Positions 26,831 to 36,304 of a stretch of DNA of 64,000 nt are shown one piece after another; the stretch's first letter is position 1; each line of letters opens with the position of its first letter. The stretch covers positions 62,001-126,000 of the forward strand of contig NZ_JAVIFU010000014.1 of NCBI RefSeq assembly GCF_031157315.1. The letters are read 5' to 3'. The position numbers were made by a program, and so were the translations under genes. The notes beneath the pieces are model-generated. The model had not been told where the DNA came from and ran no database searches. It was given only the letters and a program-made list of their open reading frames with translations. Source of the DNA: Paenibacillus sp. LHD-38. GTDB lineage: Bacteria; Bacillota; Bacilli; Paenibacillales; Paenibacillaceae.

Positions 26831-28579
26831 TTGCTTAAATTTCCCGCCATATCAATACGCAATACAATCTTCGTTCGGCTGGTATTTACTTATCTCATCG
26901 TGATACTCCCCATCATATTACTAGGGGTGTATCTATATAACTGGAGTTACAAAAATGCAAGCCAAGATATATCGAGAGCTACCGTTAAGCAGCTGACTTA
27001 TTATTTAGAAGGTTTAAACCGTGAAATCGTGTGGATGGAGCTTCAGCAATTCGATATTTTGGAGGATAGCGAGCTGAATAGGCTCGCTGCCACTTGGGGG
27101 ATGATGGACAACGCAGAAAGAAGGTCAAGTTTGAACTACTTGCTGCATCGGCTTACTTCATTTCAAAATAACAGTCCATACATTAAAGATATCTATGTGC
27201 ATATCCGTACGATTAACAAAACGGTTTCGGCGGTTAATGCGATCTATGATTTTGACACTGATAGGTTCGATTATTTTCGTTCCAGTGCCGGAGGAAATGA
27301 AAATCGGCTTATTAATTGGAATAATACGCTTCATCTCAGTGCCTCTAAACAAAGCGGAAAAAAGGGAGAGGAACCTTTATTCCTTGTCGAGATCGAATTG
27401 GACACGGAGAGGCTAAGGGATTCTTTACAACAGATCAACATTTATCCGGACAGCGGCTCTTTTCTGACTTCGGTTACGACAGGGTTTACGTTAATGAGCC
27501 ATGAAGAATCAAACCCTATTAACCAGGACGGAGTAGACGCAGCGAATGCATCAAGCGACAACACCTATTTATTGAATATGAACGGCAAAAAATATCATAT
27601 TAACAAAACCTATTCCAAGAAACTGGGACTTACCGTCGCTACGTATTTACCTGAAGAAACGGTTAAAAGACCATTGAGCATTTTTTATAGATGGGCCTGG
27701 GTGTTCGCCATAACGTCATTTTTTGCAGTTGTTATCTTTTCCTATTCTTCTTATAAGATTATCCATAAACCGCTGCTGTCTCTCGTCCAGAGCTTTAAAC
27801 GGATGGAAGGAGGTGCATTAAACATTCGAATCGAACACGAACAGAAAGATGAATTTGGCTATTTGTATACAAGATTCAACCATATGCTTACGAAATTGCA
27901 AAGCCTTATTGATCAGGATTTTAAACAAAAAATGATGATGCAAAAGGCGGAGCTAAAGCAGCTGCAATCTCAGATTAACCCGCATTTTCTGTATAACAGC
28001 TTCTTCATTCTGAACTCATTGGCCAAAACCGGGGATATTGATCGGATCGAACAATTTACCAATATGCTTGGTGAGTATTTCAGGTTTATTACACGAAACG
28101 GGGAAGACCATGTTTTATTGTCGGAAGAAACGAGACACTCCCAAATGTATACGGAAATACAAAAACTCCGATTCTCAAGACGCATTCGAGTGCAATTTGA
28201 TGACTTACCAAAGGAAATGGAACAAATCAAGGTTCCAAGATTAATCATTCAGCCCATTATCGAGAACGCTTACGAGCATAGTCTCGAGAAAATGACAGAG
28301 GAAGGCTTGCTTCGCGTTTCATTCGAGATGGATTATGCCGAGGCTCGAATCATTGTAGAGGATAACGGAGACAGCATCAGTGATTCCGAGATTGAAGCGT
28401 TAAGGGAGCGGCTGGATCCTTCCGCCGAATCCTATGAAATGACGGGCGTGATCAACATTCATCGACGCCTTGTTTTAACATACGGGGAAGGCAGCGGCTT
28501 GAATCTATCAAGGAGCGAGCTGAACGGCTTGAAAGTCATCATTAAAATCAAGCTGCAGGAGGAGATTTGGGATGTATAG
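26831..28579 (+). CDS. YesM-like sensor histidine kinase
   Basis: 582 residues. TM1 (LVFTYLIVILPIILLGVYLY), an extracellular sensor region to about 285, TM2 (WVFAITSFFAVVIFSYSSY), HAMP, then the His-kinase block with phosphoacceptor His in SQINPHFLYNSF and an ATP-binding part with IVEDNGDSI. The usual C-terminal glycine-rich box is reduced (EMTGVINIHRRL). The TTG start at 26831 follows GGAGG by 7 bases. It overlaps the next gene by 8 bases. Together with the preceding binding lipoprotein it forms the second three-part sensing locus of the window. Confidence 0.9.
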   Translation: MLKFPAISIRNTIFVRLVFTYLIVILPIILLGVYLYNWSYKNASQDISRATVKQLTYYLEGLNREIVWMELQQFDILEDSELNRLAATWGMMDNAERRSSLNYLLHRLTSFQNNSPYIKDIYVHIRTINKTVSAVNAIYDFDTDRFDYFRSSAGGNENRLINWNNTLHLSASKQSGKKGEEPLFLVEIELDTERLRDSLQQINIYPDSGSFLTSVTTGFTLMSHEESNPINQDGVDAANASSDNTYLLNMNGKKYHINKTYSKKLGLTVATYLPEETVKRPLSIFYRWAWVFAITSFFAVVIFSYSSYKIIHKPLLSLVQSFKRMEGGALNIRIEHEQKDEFGYLYTRFNHMLTKLQSLIDQDFKQKMMMQKAELKQLQSQINPHFLYNSFFILNSLAKTGDIDRIEQFTNMLGEYFRFITRNGEDHVLLSEETRHSQMYTEIQKLRFSRRIRVQFDDLPKEMEQIKVPRLIIQPIIENAYEHSLEKMTEEGLLRVSFEMDYAEARIIVEDNGDSISDSEIEALRERLDPSAESYEMTGVINIHRRLVLTYGEGSGLNLSRSELNGLKVIIKIKLQEEIWDV

Positions 28580-30212
28580 ACTGTTAATCGTCGATGATGA
28601 AGAAATTATTACGGATGGTCTATACGAGGTGTTTAATCAACTAATGCCGGAAACGCTGGATATTTGTAAAGCCTATTCCGGCAAAGAAGCGCTAAATTGG
28701 ATGTCCCGTACGAGAATCGATATCGTTCTAACCGACATTCGCATGCCAGGGATGAGCGGTTTGGAGTTAACCGAAGAAATTCAAACCTATTGGCCAAGAT
28801 GCAGAATCATTTTTCTCACCGGATACAGTGAATTCGACTATGCCTATAAAGCTATTCAAATGTCAAATGTCCGGTATTTGTTGAAAACGGAAGGGTACGC
28901 GAAGGTAACCCAAACCGTGCAAGAGGTCATGCAGGAATTAAATCACGGCATTCAAATGAATGAATTATTGGAGCAGTCCCGCGAACAGAAGGATACGCTT
29001 GAATTTATGGCGCAGGGGGATTACTTTAGGCTTTTCCTGCAAGAGAGTCATGGTTTTTATGAGAATCAAGAAGTGTTAGTCCAAGATTTTGACAAATTAA
29101 ATATTAGTGTAGATCCTAAAGCGCCAGTCATGCTGGCCCTTGGCCGCTTATCGTATCCCGCTGGGGCTTCCTATACCGAAAGAAGCCAAATCCTTGCTTC
29201 GTCTAGAATCATATGGAATTCCTTTATGACGGATCAGACACGCAGCATTGGAATCGTGGATAAGTACGGTGACATCGTATGGTTCATTCAGACATCGCTG
29301 CACTCCGAGGAGAAGTTCAACAATCATTTCATGCGCTATTTGGAGGGAACGCTGGAGCTGATACAAGAAGCATGTCTTGCATCCCTTGGTTTGACGATAG
29401 GCTTTACGATAAGCGGTGCTTCTTGTGAATGGGGAAACGTAACTCCGCAGTATGAGAGGCTTCGACAGCTTCAGCAGTTAAAAATCGGCGACGGCATTTC
29501 CATGATCTTGATGGACCGTTCCGATCAATACAATAGCTCTTCTATTAAAGAAGGATTTGTGCCGAGCCATAAAGCCGAGATCATGGAGGCGCATCTTGAG
29601 GCAGGCAGGGCGGCGGAATTTTTTGAGGATTTGGAAGAAATGTCGAGGTCCATGCTGCTTGCAAACGGAAAAGTCCAGCGAACGATCGAAGGGTATTATT
29701 CAATCGCGCTTGTCCTGCTCTCTTACATCAACCGAATGGGGCTGCACAGTCAAATCGAGGATAACGGAAAGCTTATGCGTCTCGATGATCATGCCTCCAT
29801 GAAAGAGGGATTCCTATATCTTAAACAAATCGCGGATGCGATATTTAAATTCAAGCGCAAGGATGAACGAGACAGAGCTTCTCATGTCATTGAGCGGATA
29901 TGTCAATTTATCGAGGAGCATCTAAGCGAGGACTTGTCTTTGGTTCGACTGGCGGAAATCCATTATTTTAATCCGTCATACTTATCCCGTTTTTTCAAAC
30001 AGGAACGCGGAATTAATTTATCCGAGTATATCGATAAATGCAGGTTAAGGAAAGCTAAGGATCTTCTTAGAGACGGAGATTTGAAGGTGCGGGAAGTGGC
30101 GTCGTTCGTCGGTTACGAGGCAGCCCATTCTTTTACCCGTTTTTTCAAAAAAGCAACGGCATTGACACCCCAAGAATACCGCGACAGTTTATCCGTAAAC
30201 GATATTCAATAA
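28572..30212 (+). CDS. YesN-like response regulator (REC + AraC HTH)
   Basis: 546 residues. The receiver has LLIVDDEE, Asp in IVLTDIRMPGMSG, Thr in FLTGYSEF and a Lys in YLLKTEG; the usual following Pro is Thr, a known variant in this group. The middle part is long and the C-terminal 100 residues carry the AraC HTH pair (LVRLAEIHYFNPSYLSRFFK and REVASFVGYEAAHSFTRFFK). The start ATG lies within the kinase gene (8-base overlap) with AGGAGG upstream. The target genes are probably the neighbouring hemicellulase genes, but no operator was recognised for it. It ends at a terminator at 30233. Confidence 0.9.
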   Translation: MYRLLIVDDEEIITDGLYEVFNQLMPETLDICKAYSGKEALNWMSRTRIDIVLTDIRMPGMSGLELTEEIQTYWPRCRIIFLTGYSEFDYAYKAIQMSNVRYLLKTEGYAKVTQTVQEVMQELNHGIQMNELLEQSREQKDTLEFMAQGDYFRLFLQESHGFYENQEVLVQDFDKLNISVDPKAPVMLALGRLSYPAGASYTERSQILASSRIIWNSFMTDQTRSIGIVDKYGDIVWFIQTSLHSEEKFNNHFMRYLEGTLELIQEACLASLGLTIGFTISGASCEWGNVTPQYERLRQLQQLKIGDGISMILMDRSDQYNSSSIKEGFVPSHKAEIMEAHLEAGRAAEFFEDLEEMSRSMLLANGKVQRTIEGYYSIALVLLSYINRMGLHSQIEDNGKLMRLDDHASMKEGFLYLKQIADAIFKFKRKDERDRASHVIERICQFIEEHLSEDLSLVRLAEIHYFNPSYLSRFFKQERGINLSEYIDKCRLRKAKDLLRDGDLKVREVASFVGYEAAHSFTRFFKKATALTPQEYRDSLSVNDIQ

Positions 30213-30232
30213 ATGAATCAAATGGATAATAG

Positions 30233-30267
30233 GACTGGACGAGCATAAGCTCTTCCGGTCTTTTTTT
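30233..30267 (+). terminator. Intrinsic terminator after the second signalling locus
   Basis: GACTGGACGAGC (30233-30244) pairs with GCTCTTCCGGTC (30249-30260) with one G-U and one mismatch, loop ATAA, then seven T. Repeat copy A begins 2 bases later. Confidence 0.75.
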
Positions 30268-30268
30268 A

Positions 30269-30369
30269 AAATATAAGAATTTATAAGTTTCACATTTATA
30301 AATAAGCTTATATTTCACCGCGAAACGAACTGTTGCCGCCAAAGGACGGCGACAGCCGTTTACGCTTGT
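30269..30369 (+). repeat. 101-bp structured repeat, copy A
   Basis: The first of three copies. The outer stem is AAATATAAG/CTTATATTT (30269-30277 with 30307-30315) and the inner stem is ATTTATAA/TTATAAAT. Then come ACCGCGAAACG and GGACGGCGACAGCCGTTTAC with a CGGC/GCCG hairpin, ending ACGCTTGT. Compared with copies B and C the stems keep pairing although the bases differ. It lies between the terminator of the second signalling locus and the 3' end of the convergent AraC gene. Confidence 0.8.
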
Positions 30370-30389
30370 TGGATAAGCTCAAGCGCGAA

Positions 30390-31238
30390 CTAATAATTCA
30401 GCAACCGGTTAGAAGCTGCGTTCCGATAATTGCTTGGCGTCAGATTTGTCAGCTGCTTAAAAGATTTCATAAAATGATGACTGTCGTAATAACCCAGCTG
30501 CAATGCGATTTCCGTGATCGTCATATTGGTGTCGGTCAGCAGGAAGGAGGCCGCATCCATTTTTTGCTGTAAAATAAACCGCTTGAGCGAAACGCCAGAA
30601 ATCTTCGAAAACATTTGCGAAATATACTTTGCATTGTATCCGAAGTGATCCGCAATATGCGACACCTGAAGCTGTTCAAAACGGTTCCACTTGACGTAAT
30701 CCACGATATCGTTATAAAGCTGCTGCTTCTTCAGCTGCGGTTGCGTCATTTTCTTTTGACCGAAAGTTTGATTATAAAGCTCGCACATAATACTTGTCGC
30801 CAAATAATTGTTAAGCGTTTGATCCTGGTAACTTCGAATGGAGTCTTGCAGTTGTTTCATCATCACGATTAATTTATCCTTATTGCGCAGCTTACCGCTG
30901 CCAGGAATAATAATATGTCCCGGCGGACAATCGGACGATTCGACTTTACATGATAGCTCGGGCTGACCTTCTGCAATGAAATGCAGCCAATAAAAGCAAC
31001 AGTCGGACTCTAGGTAACCAAACTGCTTGCTTCGGGGAGGCATAAGCAGATAATCACCTTCCCGCAGCTCATATTGCTCTTGATCATTCGCTATGTACAA
31101 AGTGTCCTTAATCGGTACGAACAGCTCGTAATCCATCAGCATTCTGCTCATATGTTTCCAATCGGGAGAAGGCGCGACGAACTTTCCTGTCATTGTGAGC
31201 TGCACTGGTTTTGCAATATTTATCGTGTAGTTGTTCAT
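30390..31238 (-). CDS. AraC family transcriptional regulator (cupin + HTH)
   Basis: 282 residues: an N-terminal AraC-type cupin (YELREGDYLLMPPRSKQFG) and a C-terminal helix-turn-helix pair (VSHIADHFGYNAKYISQMFS and ITEIALQLGYYDSHHFMKSFK) with the typical LTPSNYRNA end. It is a one-component sugar regulator, with no receiver domain. Ribosome site AAAGGACGG ahead of the ATG. It is divergent from the GH127 gene across a 252-bp gap, which makes it the likely regulator of that gene. Two Cys sit next to each other in the cupin (SDCCFYW), and a third follows (SSDCPPG). The ligand is unknown. Confidence 0.88.
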   Translation of the reverse strand: MNNYTINIAKPVQLTMTGKFVAPSPDWKHMSRMLMDYELFVPIKDTLYIANDQEQYELREGDYLLMPPRSKQFGYLESDCCFYWLHFIAEGQPELSCKVESSDCPPGHIIIPGSGKLRNKDKLIVMMKQLQDSIRSYQDQTLNNYLATSIMCELYNQTFGQKKMTQPQLKKQQLYNDIVDYVKWNRFEQLQVSHIADHFGYNAKYISQMFSKISGVSLKRFILQQKMDAASFLLTDTNMTITEIALQLGYYDSHHFMKSFKQLTNLTPSNYRNAASNRLLNY

Positions 31239-31490
31239 TTGTACCGTCCTTTAGCTAACCTTTTGACACCTAATTATAGGTGCTCATTTCATCATATCAA
31301 TAAATAATTATTATAACAATTGTGGTTTCGTTATCGTAATAGCTGAAACTTATTCATTTTGAAATCATCCAAACATATGACTTTTTTACACTAATTCGAA
31401 CCTTTCGCCATTTACCTGTATACGTGTGAAGCGATAATCTAAAGTTGGTTAGCGTGATTTTACTAGAGGGTGTTTGAAAGGGAGAGATTT

Positions 31491-33776
31491 ATGATAAATG
31501 GGATTAAGCTTATGCTCGATAACTTGCAGGATTTCGGACTGGACCAGGTTAAACTTACCGGCGATTATCAAGCCAACGCGTTTACAAAAGAGCTTCAATA
31601 TTTACAAGATTACGATCCTGACCGACTGCTGGCCGGATTTAGGGAAACCAAGGGATTGGAACCCAAAGCTGAGAAGTATCCCGGGTGGGAAAATACGGAA
31701 ATTCGAGGGCATACGCTCGGGCATTATTTGACGGCATGCGCCCAGGCATACGCCCAGACCAAAGATCCGGAGATGCTGAATAGACTAACCTATATGATTT
31801 ATGAATTATCGCTTTGTCAATTCGAAAGCGGATATCTCTCGGCGTTTCCTGAAACGTTGATCGACAACGTCGAAAATAGACAACCAGCGTGGGTGCCTTG
31901 GTATACGATGCATAAAACCATTGCGGGATTGATCTCGGTGTACCATGCCACTCATTCGCAAGCGGCATTCGATACGGTTACAAGGTTAGGCGATTGGGCA
32001 GCATCCCGGACCTCGCGTTGGTCTGAAGAACTGCAAGCGGTTGTACTTTCGGTTGAATATGGCGGCATGAATGACTGTCTTTATGACTTGTATAAAATTT
32101 CAGGCTGTCAGGGGCATTTAGATGCAGCTCATAAATTTGACGAGCTTCCCTTGTTTGAAGCGATCAGAGAAGGCCGGGATATACTGAAAGGGAAACATGC
32201 CAACACGACAATACCTAAATTTATCGGAGCTCTGAACCGTTACTTGGTGCTCGGGGAAAACGAGCGTTTTTACCTTGAGGCTGCAATGAAATTTTGGGAC
32301 ATCGTCGTCGGTCATCACAGCTATATGACCGGCGGAAATAGCGAGTCGGAGCATTTTGGAGAGCCAGATTCGCTTAACGGCAGACGCACAGATATCACCT
32401 GCGAAACTTGCAACAGCTATAACATGCTGAAATTAACCCGCGAATTATTCAAGCTCACGGGGGACAAGAAATATACAGATTTCTACGAGAGGACCTATAT
32501 TAACGCGATTCTCTCGTCGCAGCATCCGGAAACAGGGATGACGATGTATTTTCAGCCTATGGCGACTGGTTATTTCAAAATTTACAGCTCGCCCTTTGAG
32601 CATTTCTGGTGCTGTACAGGTACGGGGATGGAAAGCTTTACGAAGCTTAACGACAGCATTTACTTCCATAAGGACAATCGGCTTTATGTGACGCAGTATA
32701 CAAGCTCTATCCTGGACTGGCAGCAGCAACAGGTGGTTCTCACCCAGTGTTCCGGTATCCCTGATCAAGATCAAGTCACATTGAAGATTGAAACGGCAGA
32801 TCAGCAAGCCAGATCGTTAGAACTTTATCTACGAATCCCTTATTGGGCAAGCGGACCGATCGAAGCAAGCATAAATGGCGAACCGATTCGTTTTGTCCGT
32901 CAGGACGATTACATGGTAATAAAGCGAAATTGGCAGCATGGCGAGAAGCTGGAATTGCGATTGCCGATGAACATCATCGTTTCTCGTCTGCCGGATAATC
33001 AGAATGTGGTCGGCTTCCAGTATGGACCCGTCGTTCTAAGCGCTGCTCTAGGAACGGAGGATTTAAGCATTGCCCAGACGGGCGTTATCGTCAATGTGCC
33101 CACCCGCAAAATGCTGATCAAAGATTTTCTGATTCCGACCGGACAGAGTCCGGAGCAATGGCTGGAAGGGATAGAGAGCCATCTTGTGAAGGATAGCAGC
33201 GAGCTGGCATTTAGATTGGTGAATACAGACGAGGACGATCGGCTTGTCTTTACCCCTCATTACAAACAGCATCAAGAGCGTTACGGCATTTACTGGAGCA
33301 TTGTAGATGCGGAATCCGAGGAATTAAAACAGCATTTGAATAAAACAAGAATGGAGCAGTTAATTAAGGATGCTACGATCGACAGCGTTCAGGTTGGCAA
33401 CGATCAATATGAGCTGCAGCATGCGATTTCGGGGGAAGCCACTGTCGGCGGAGCTTGGGATGGACAGAATGGTAGAATCGTATATCCTGGAGGATGGTTC
33501 AGCTATCAATTGAAAATCGTTCCAGGTGAGCAAAATCTGCTTCAGGTGACTTACTTCTCCGTTAATAATGATCGTGTCATGCATATTTATGGAAACGGCA
33601 AGCTCTTCGTTAGCGAACGTTCGTCTTCTCATTTCAAACGCGAATTTAGCACGAAGCTTTATCCGATTCCCGATGAACTCATTAACGGACAAGACTTTAT
33701 CGAGTTTACGTTCAAGCCTGATAACAAAATGAACGGTATTTATGGCGTCCTTCGGACCATGAGACCGATTGATTGA
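31491..33776 (+). CDS. GH127 beta-L-arabinofuranosidase (DUF1680)
   Basis: A 761-residue intracellular enzyme, with no signal peptide. The (alpha/alpha)6 barrel has NAFTKELQYLQ, GHTLGHYLTACAQAY and YTMHKTIAGL. The zinc-bound catalytic set of HypBA1-type enzymes is present: Glu305 and Cys307 in CETCNSYN and the Cys-Cys pair 374-375 in FWCCTGTGMES. C-terminal beta domains follow from about residue 410. It should release L-arabinofuranose from beta-linked arabino-oligosaccharides. ATG 31491 follows AAGGGAG by 6 bases; upstream in-frame codons lack a ribosome site. It is divergent from an AraC regulator and stands alone, with a terminator at 33820. Confidence 0.92.
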   Translation: MINGIKLMLDNLQDFGLDQVKLTGDYQANAFTKELQYLQDYDPDRLLAGFRETKGLEPKAEKYPGWENTEIRGHTLGHYLTACAQAYAQTKDPEMLNRLTYMIYELSLCQFESGYLSAFPETLIDNVENRQPAWVPWYTMHKTIAGLISVYHATHSQAAFDTVTRLGDWAASRTSRWSEELQAVVLSVEYGGMNDCLYDLYKISGCQGHLDAAHKFDELPLFEAIREGRDILKGKHANTTIPKFIGALNRYLVLGENERFYLEAAMKFWDIVVGHHSYMTGGNSESEHFGEPDSLNGRRTDITCETCNSYNMLKLTRELFKLTGDKKYTDFYERTYINAILSSQHPETGMTMYFQPMATGYFKIYSSPFEHFWCCTGTGMESFTKLNDSIYFHKDNRLYVTQYTSSILDWQQQQVVLTQCSGIPDQDQVTLKIETADQQARSLELYLRIPYWASGPIEASINGEPIRFVRQDDYMVIKRNWQHGEKLELRLPMNIIVSRLPDNQNVVGFQYGPVVLSAALGTEDLSIAQTGVIVNVPTRKMLIKDFLIPTGQSPEQWLEGIESHLVKDSSELAFRLVNTDEDDRLVFTPHYKQHQERYGIYWSIVDAESEELKQHLNKTRMEQLIKDATIDSVQVGNDQYELQHAISGEATVGGAWDGQNGRIVYPGGWFSYQLKIVPGEQNLLQVTYFSVNNDRVMHIYGNGKLFVSERSSSHFKREFSTKLYPIPDELINGQDFIEFTFKPDNKMNGIYGVLRTMRPID

Positions 33777-33819
33777 AAATAATATCATAACGCAAAAATA
33801 GACATTGCAGCCGCTTAAG

Positions 33820-33847
33820 CCTGTTGAGAAACCTCAACAGGTTTTCT
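33820..33847 (+). terminator. Intrinsic terminator after GH127
   Basis: CCTGTTGAG (33820-33828) pairs perfectly with CTCAACAGG (33833-33841), followed by TTTTCTTT. Repeat copy B starts within 10 bases. Confidence 0.75.
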
Positions 33848-33850
33848 TTA

Positions 33851-33951
33851 ATATATAAGAATTTATATGTTTTCACATATAAATGTGCTTATATATCTCC
33901 GCGAAACGACTGCTTTTGCCACAGAGGACGGCGACAGCCGTTTACGCTTGT
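33851..33951 (+). repeat. 101-bp structured repeat, copy B
   Basis: 96 of 101 bases are identical to copy C. The outer stem is ATATATAAG/CTTATATAT (33851-33859 with 33888-33896) and the inner stem is TTTATATGT/ACATATAAA. The inner-stem pair changes T-A for A-T compared with copy C on both arms. The 3' half has CTCCGCGAAACG and GGACGGCGACAGCCGTTTAC. It lies between the GH127 terminator and the operator of the GH43 gene. Confidence 0.85.
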
Positions 33952-33966
33952 GTTCATACCTAAAAA

Positions 33967-34032
33967 CCTATAAATTGACAGGTTATTTATCAGAAATCGG
34001 CAGGTTGTTGCCTCTATGTGTAAGCGTTACAC
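33967..34032 (+). promoter_or_regulatory. Composite operator (two direct repeats plus cre-like site), site 1
   Basis: CCTATAAATTGACAGGT, then a second GGCAGGTTGTTGC 22 bases later, then TGTAAGCGTTACAC starting 20 bases after that (12 of 14 match to the cre consensus). The same block recurs at 47660-47726. The two GRCAGGT repeats lie about two helix turns apart, as in AraC-type operators. It is upstream of the membrane-anchored GH43 gene at 34069. Confidence 0.65.
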
Positions 34033-34068
34033 TTTTTACATATAGGAAGGGCAGGAGGCTGGCGGAAC

Positions 34069-36099
34069 ATGCTTGTCAAATGGAAGCCATTTCTATTGCT
34101 GGCTGCGGCTTTGGTCGTGGCAGCAGCCTTGATCTTTATTCTAATTCGTTCATTTGATTCCAATCCCAATTCGGAAAGGAACACGGGCGAAAGCAGTCAT
34201 GAAGCAGCGGGAAGCGAAACGCCAGCCGTGTTAAAGGCTTATTTGAAAGAAGACGCTGTAGTGCTTAGCAGCGAAAAGGGAATTGTTTATGATTTTCAAC
34301 TATTAATAGATGAATTTCCGGATGATAGGGAAGTTCATCGAATTAACGCAACCGCTCGTATACCAACAGCATTCGAGGTCGTTAGCATTGTTCCGAATTC
34401 AACTAATCTAAAGGCAACGAATGTGGAGTTTAATTCGGTAAACGGCCGGTTGGAGCTTCATATCCATAACACGGATGATTCCGCTATTTCATTTGCGAAT
34501 TCGGACACAAGCAGAGAATTGGCGACCATCAGATTAAAACTTAATCGGGAGTTGACAGTAGTCATGAATGAAGAAATTAAAGTGAATAGCATGGAGATCG
34601 GTTACTCCGACAACAAAACGGACTCGTATGACGTTAGCGGTGCCGTTTCCAAAGTGAGCTTCGCTCCGCTTGCCGGGGCGATCGGGAAGCTTCCTCGGAA
34701 CGGAAACCCGGTTGTCTCCCATAAATTCGGCGCGGATCCGTATGCATTGGTATTCAAGGATCGCGTGTACCTGTACAATACGAACGACGTGCTGGAATAT
34801 GACGGGGATGGCAACGTTAAAGACAATAGTTACGGCAACATTAACAAGCTGTCGGTCATTTCCTCCGATGACTTGGTGAACTGGACGGATCACGGCGAGA
34901 TCAACGCGGCAGGCCCGGAAGGCGCGGCAAAATGGGCGACGCAATCATGGGCGCCTGCAGCCGCCCACAAAGTCATTAACGGACAAGATAAGTTTTTCTT
35001 ATACTTTGCCAATAATGCCAGCGGCATCGGTGTATTATCAAGCGACAGTCCAATCGGACCGTGGGTGGACCCGATCGGTAAGCCTCTCATTTCGAGATCC
35101 ATGTCAGCCGCGGCGGATGTGACCTGGCTCTTCGATCCTGCCGTGCTGGTAGACGACGATGGCAAAGCCTATATCTACTTCGGCGGGGGCGTTCCGGAAG
35201 GGAAAGATGAAATGCCGAATACCGCGCGCGTCATGCAGCTCAGCGAAGATATGATTGGCGTTGTCGGCGAAGCGGCTTCAATACCAGCACCCTTTATGTT
35301 CGAGGATGCCGGAATCAATAAATACAACGGCGTTTATTACTACACCTATTGTTCGAATTTCTACAATGGCGCCCGTCCGGAAGGAAGCCCGCCGGCTGGT
35401 GAGATTGCCTATATGACGAGCGACAATCCAATGGGACCATGGACGTATCACGGAACGATATTAAAGAATCCGGGACATTTCTTCGGGGTTGGCGGCAATA
35501 ACCATCATGTTATTTTCCAATTCCATGACGCTTGGTACATTGCCTATCATGCGCAGACCTTATCCAAAGCAATGGGTGTTCCAAAGGGCTATCGTTCGAC
35601 TCATCTGAACAAGGTTCTCTTTAGCGAAGACGGTTCCATTGGGGAAATCGCCGCAGATATGAAAGGCGTAGAGCAAATCAAGGATTTCAATCCGTTTGTC
35701 CGCGTTGAAGCGGAGACGATTGCGTGGAGCGCAGGGATCAACACGCAGCCGCTCTTGACGGATGATAAGGAGCAAACGTCCGTTAAGCTGGCTGTCTCCG
35801 ATATTGGCAACGGGGATTGGACGGCGGTTTCAAAAGTAAACTTCGGCAGCGGGGCAACCTCGTTTATGGCATGGGTTGCGAGCGCGGAGGATGGCGGCAG
35901 CATAGAGCTGCGCTTGGATGATCCGGAAGGCAAGCTGGTTGGAACGCTTGCCGTGCCTTCGACGGAAGGATGGAATCAATGGGTCGAAGTGAAAACGAAA
36001 GTCTTGGGTGCCGAGGGTATTCACGATCTATATTTCGTGTTTAATGGAAAGCCGGGTACGGAGTTATTTAAAATTGGCGCCTGGCAGTTTAGTAAATAA
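34069..36099 (+). CDS. Membrane-anchored GH43 arabinoxylan arabinofuranohydrolase-like enzyme with cohesin-like domain and CBM6
   Basis: 676 residues. TM anchor at about 8-27 without a clear cleavage site or lipobox, then a Ser/Glu linker. Residues about 50-195 form a beta-rich segment resembling cohesin-type modules (VVSIVPNSTNLKATNV, then ELATIRLKLN). Residues about 210-540 are a GH43 propeller (VVSHKFGADPYALVF holds the base Asp, FDPAVLVDDDG the second Asp, MFEDAGI the probable acid Glu). Residues about 541-676 are a CBM6-like sandwich (VRVEAETIAWS). This resembles XynD-type arabinoxylan debranching enzymes. AGGAGG lies about 12 bases before the ATG. The upstream composite operator suggests co-control with the operon at 47.8 kb. 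Confidence 0.85.
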   Translation: MLVKWKPFLLLAAALVVAAALIFILIRSFDSNPNSERNTGESSHEAAGSETPAVLKAYLKEDAVVLSSEKGIVYDFQLLIDEFPDDREVHRINATARIPTAFEVVSIVPNSTNLKATNVEFNSVNGRLELHIHNTDDSAISFANSDTSRELATIRLKLNRELTVVMNEEIKVNSMEIGYSDNKTDSYDVSGAVSKVSFAPLAGAIGKLPRNGNPVVSHKFGADPYALVFKDRVYLYNTNDVLEYDGDGNVKDNSYGNINKLSVISSDDLVNWTDHGEINAAGPEGAAKWATQSWAPAAAHKVINGQDKFFLYFANNASGIGVLSSDSPIGPWVDPIGKPLISRSMSAAADVTWLFDPAVLVDDDGKAYIYFGGGVPEGKDEMPNTARVMQLSEDMIGVVGEAASIPAPFMFEDAGINKYNGVYYYTYCSNFYNGARPEGSPPAGEIAYMTSDNPMGPWTYHGTILKNPGHFFGVGGNNHHVIFQFHDAWYIAYHAQTLSKAMGVPKGYRSTHLNKVLFSEDGSIGEIAADMKGVEQIKDFNPFVRVEAETIAWSAGINTQPLLTDDKEQTSVKLAVSDIGNGDWTAVSKVNFGSGATSFMAWVASAEDGGSIELRLDDPEGKLVGTLAVPSTEGWNQWVEVKTKVLGAEGIHDLYFVFNGKPGTELFKIGAWQFSK

Positions 36100-36133
36100 G
36101 CTGACTGAACCAATAGCGAGCGTGGAAGGCGCC

Positions 36134-36150
36134 AGTCGGATGATCCGACT
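36134..36150. repeat. Short palindrome between GH43 and GH10 genes
   Basis: AGTCGGATgATCCGACT is an 8-bp perfect inverted repeat with a 1-base centre. It sits 35 bases after the GH43 stop, before the terminator. The 36100-36300 gap holds no other clear feature except a leftover-looking short frame. Confidence 0.35.
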
Positions 36151-36247
36151 GACGCTGCCATCTATCGAGGGGAAGATGACTATAAAAGCAGCAAGTGGTA
36201 CATGTGTATGACGCTTGTTGTGGACGACGAACAATGATGCCAGGAAG

Positions 36248-36270
36248 AACGCCCCGAAAGGGGCGTTTTT
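36248..36270 (+). terminator. Intrinsic terminator after GH43
   Basis: AACGCCCC (36248-36255) pairs with GGGGCGTT (36260-36267) around a GAAA tetraloop, followed by T residues. Confidence 0.85.
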
Positions 36271-36304
36271 ATGGAATAAATAATTTGAAGGTGAGGTGTT
36301 TTTT

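Noticed and set aside
33867..34157. Plus-strand frame through repeat copy B (INVLIYLRET start)
   Set aside because: The same peptide also appears from copy C (60533-60775), but the base changes preserve RNA stems, the frame tails differ and no good ribosome site exists, so the repeat is not treated as coding.
36194..36228. Short frame MCMTLVVDDEQ resembling a receiver-domain start
   Set aside because: Only 11 codons, no ribosome site, and no continuation in any frame; probably chance or a tiny relic.
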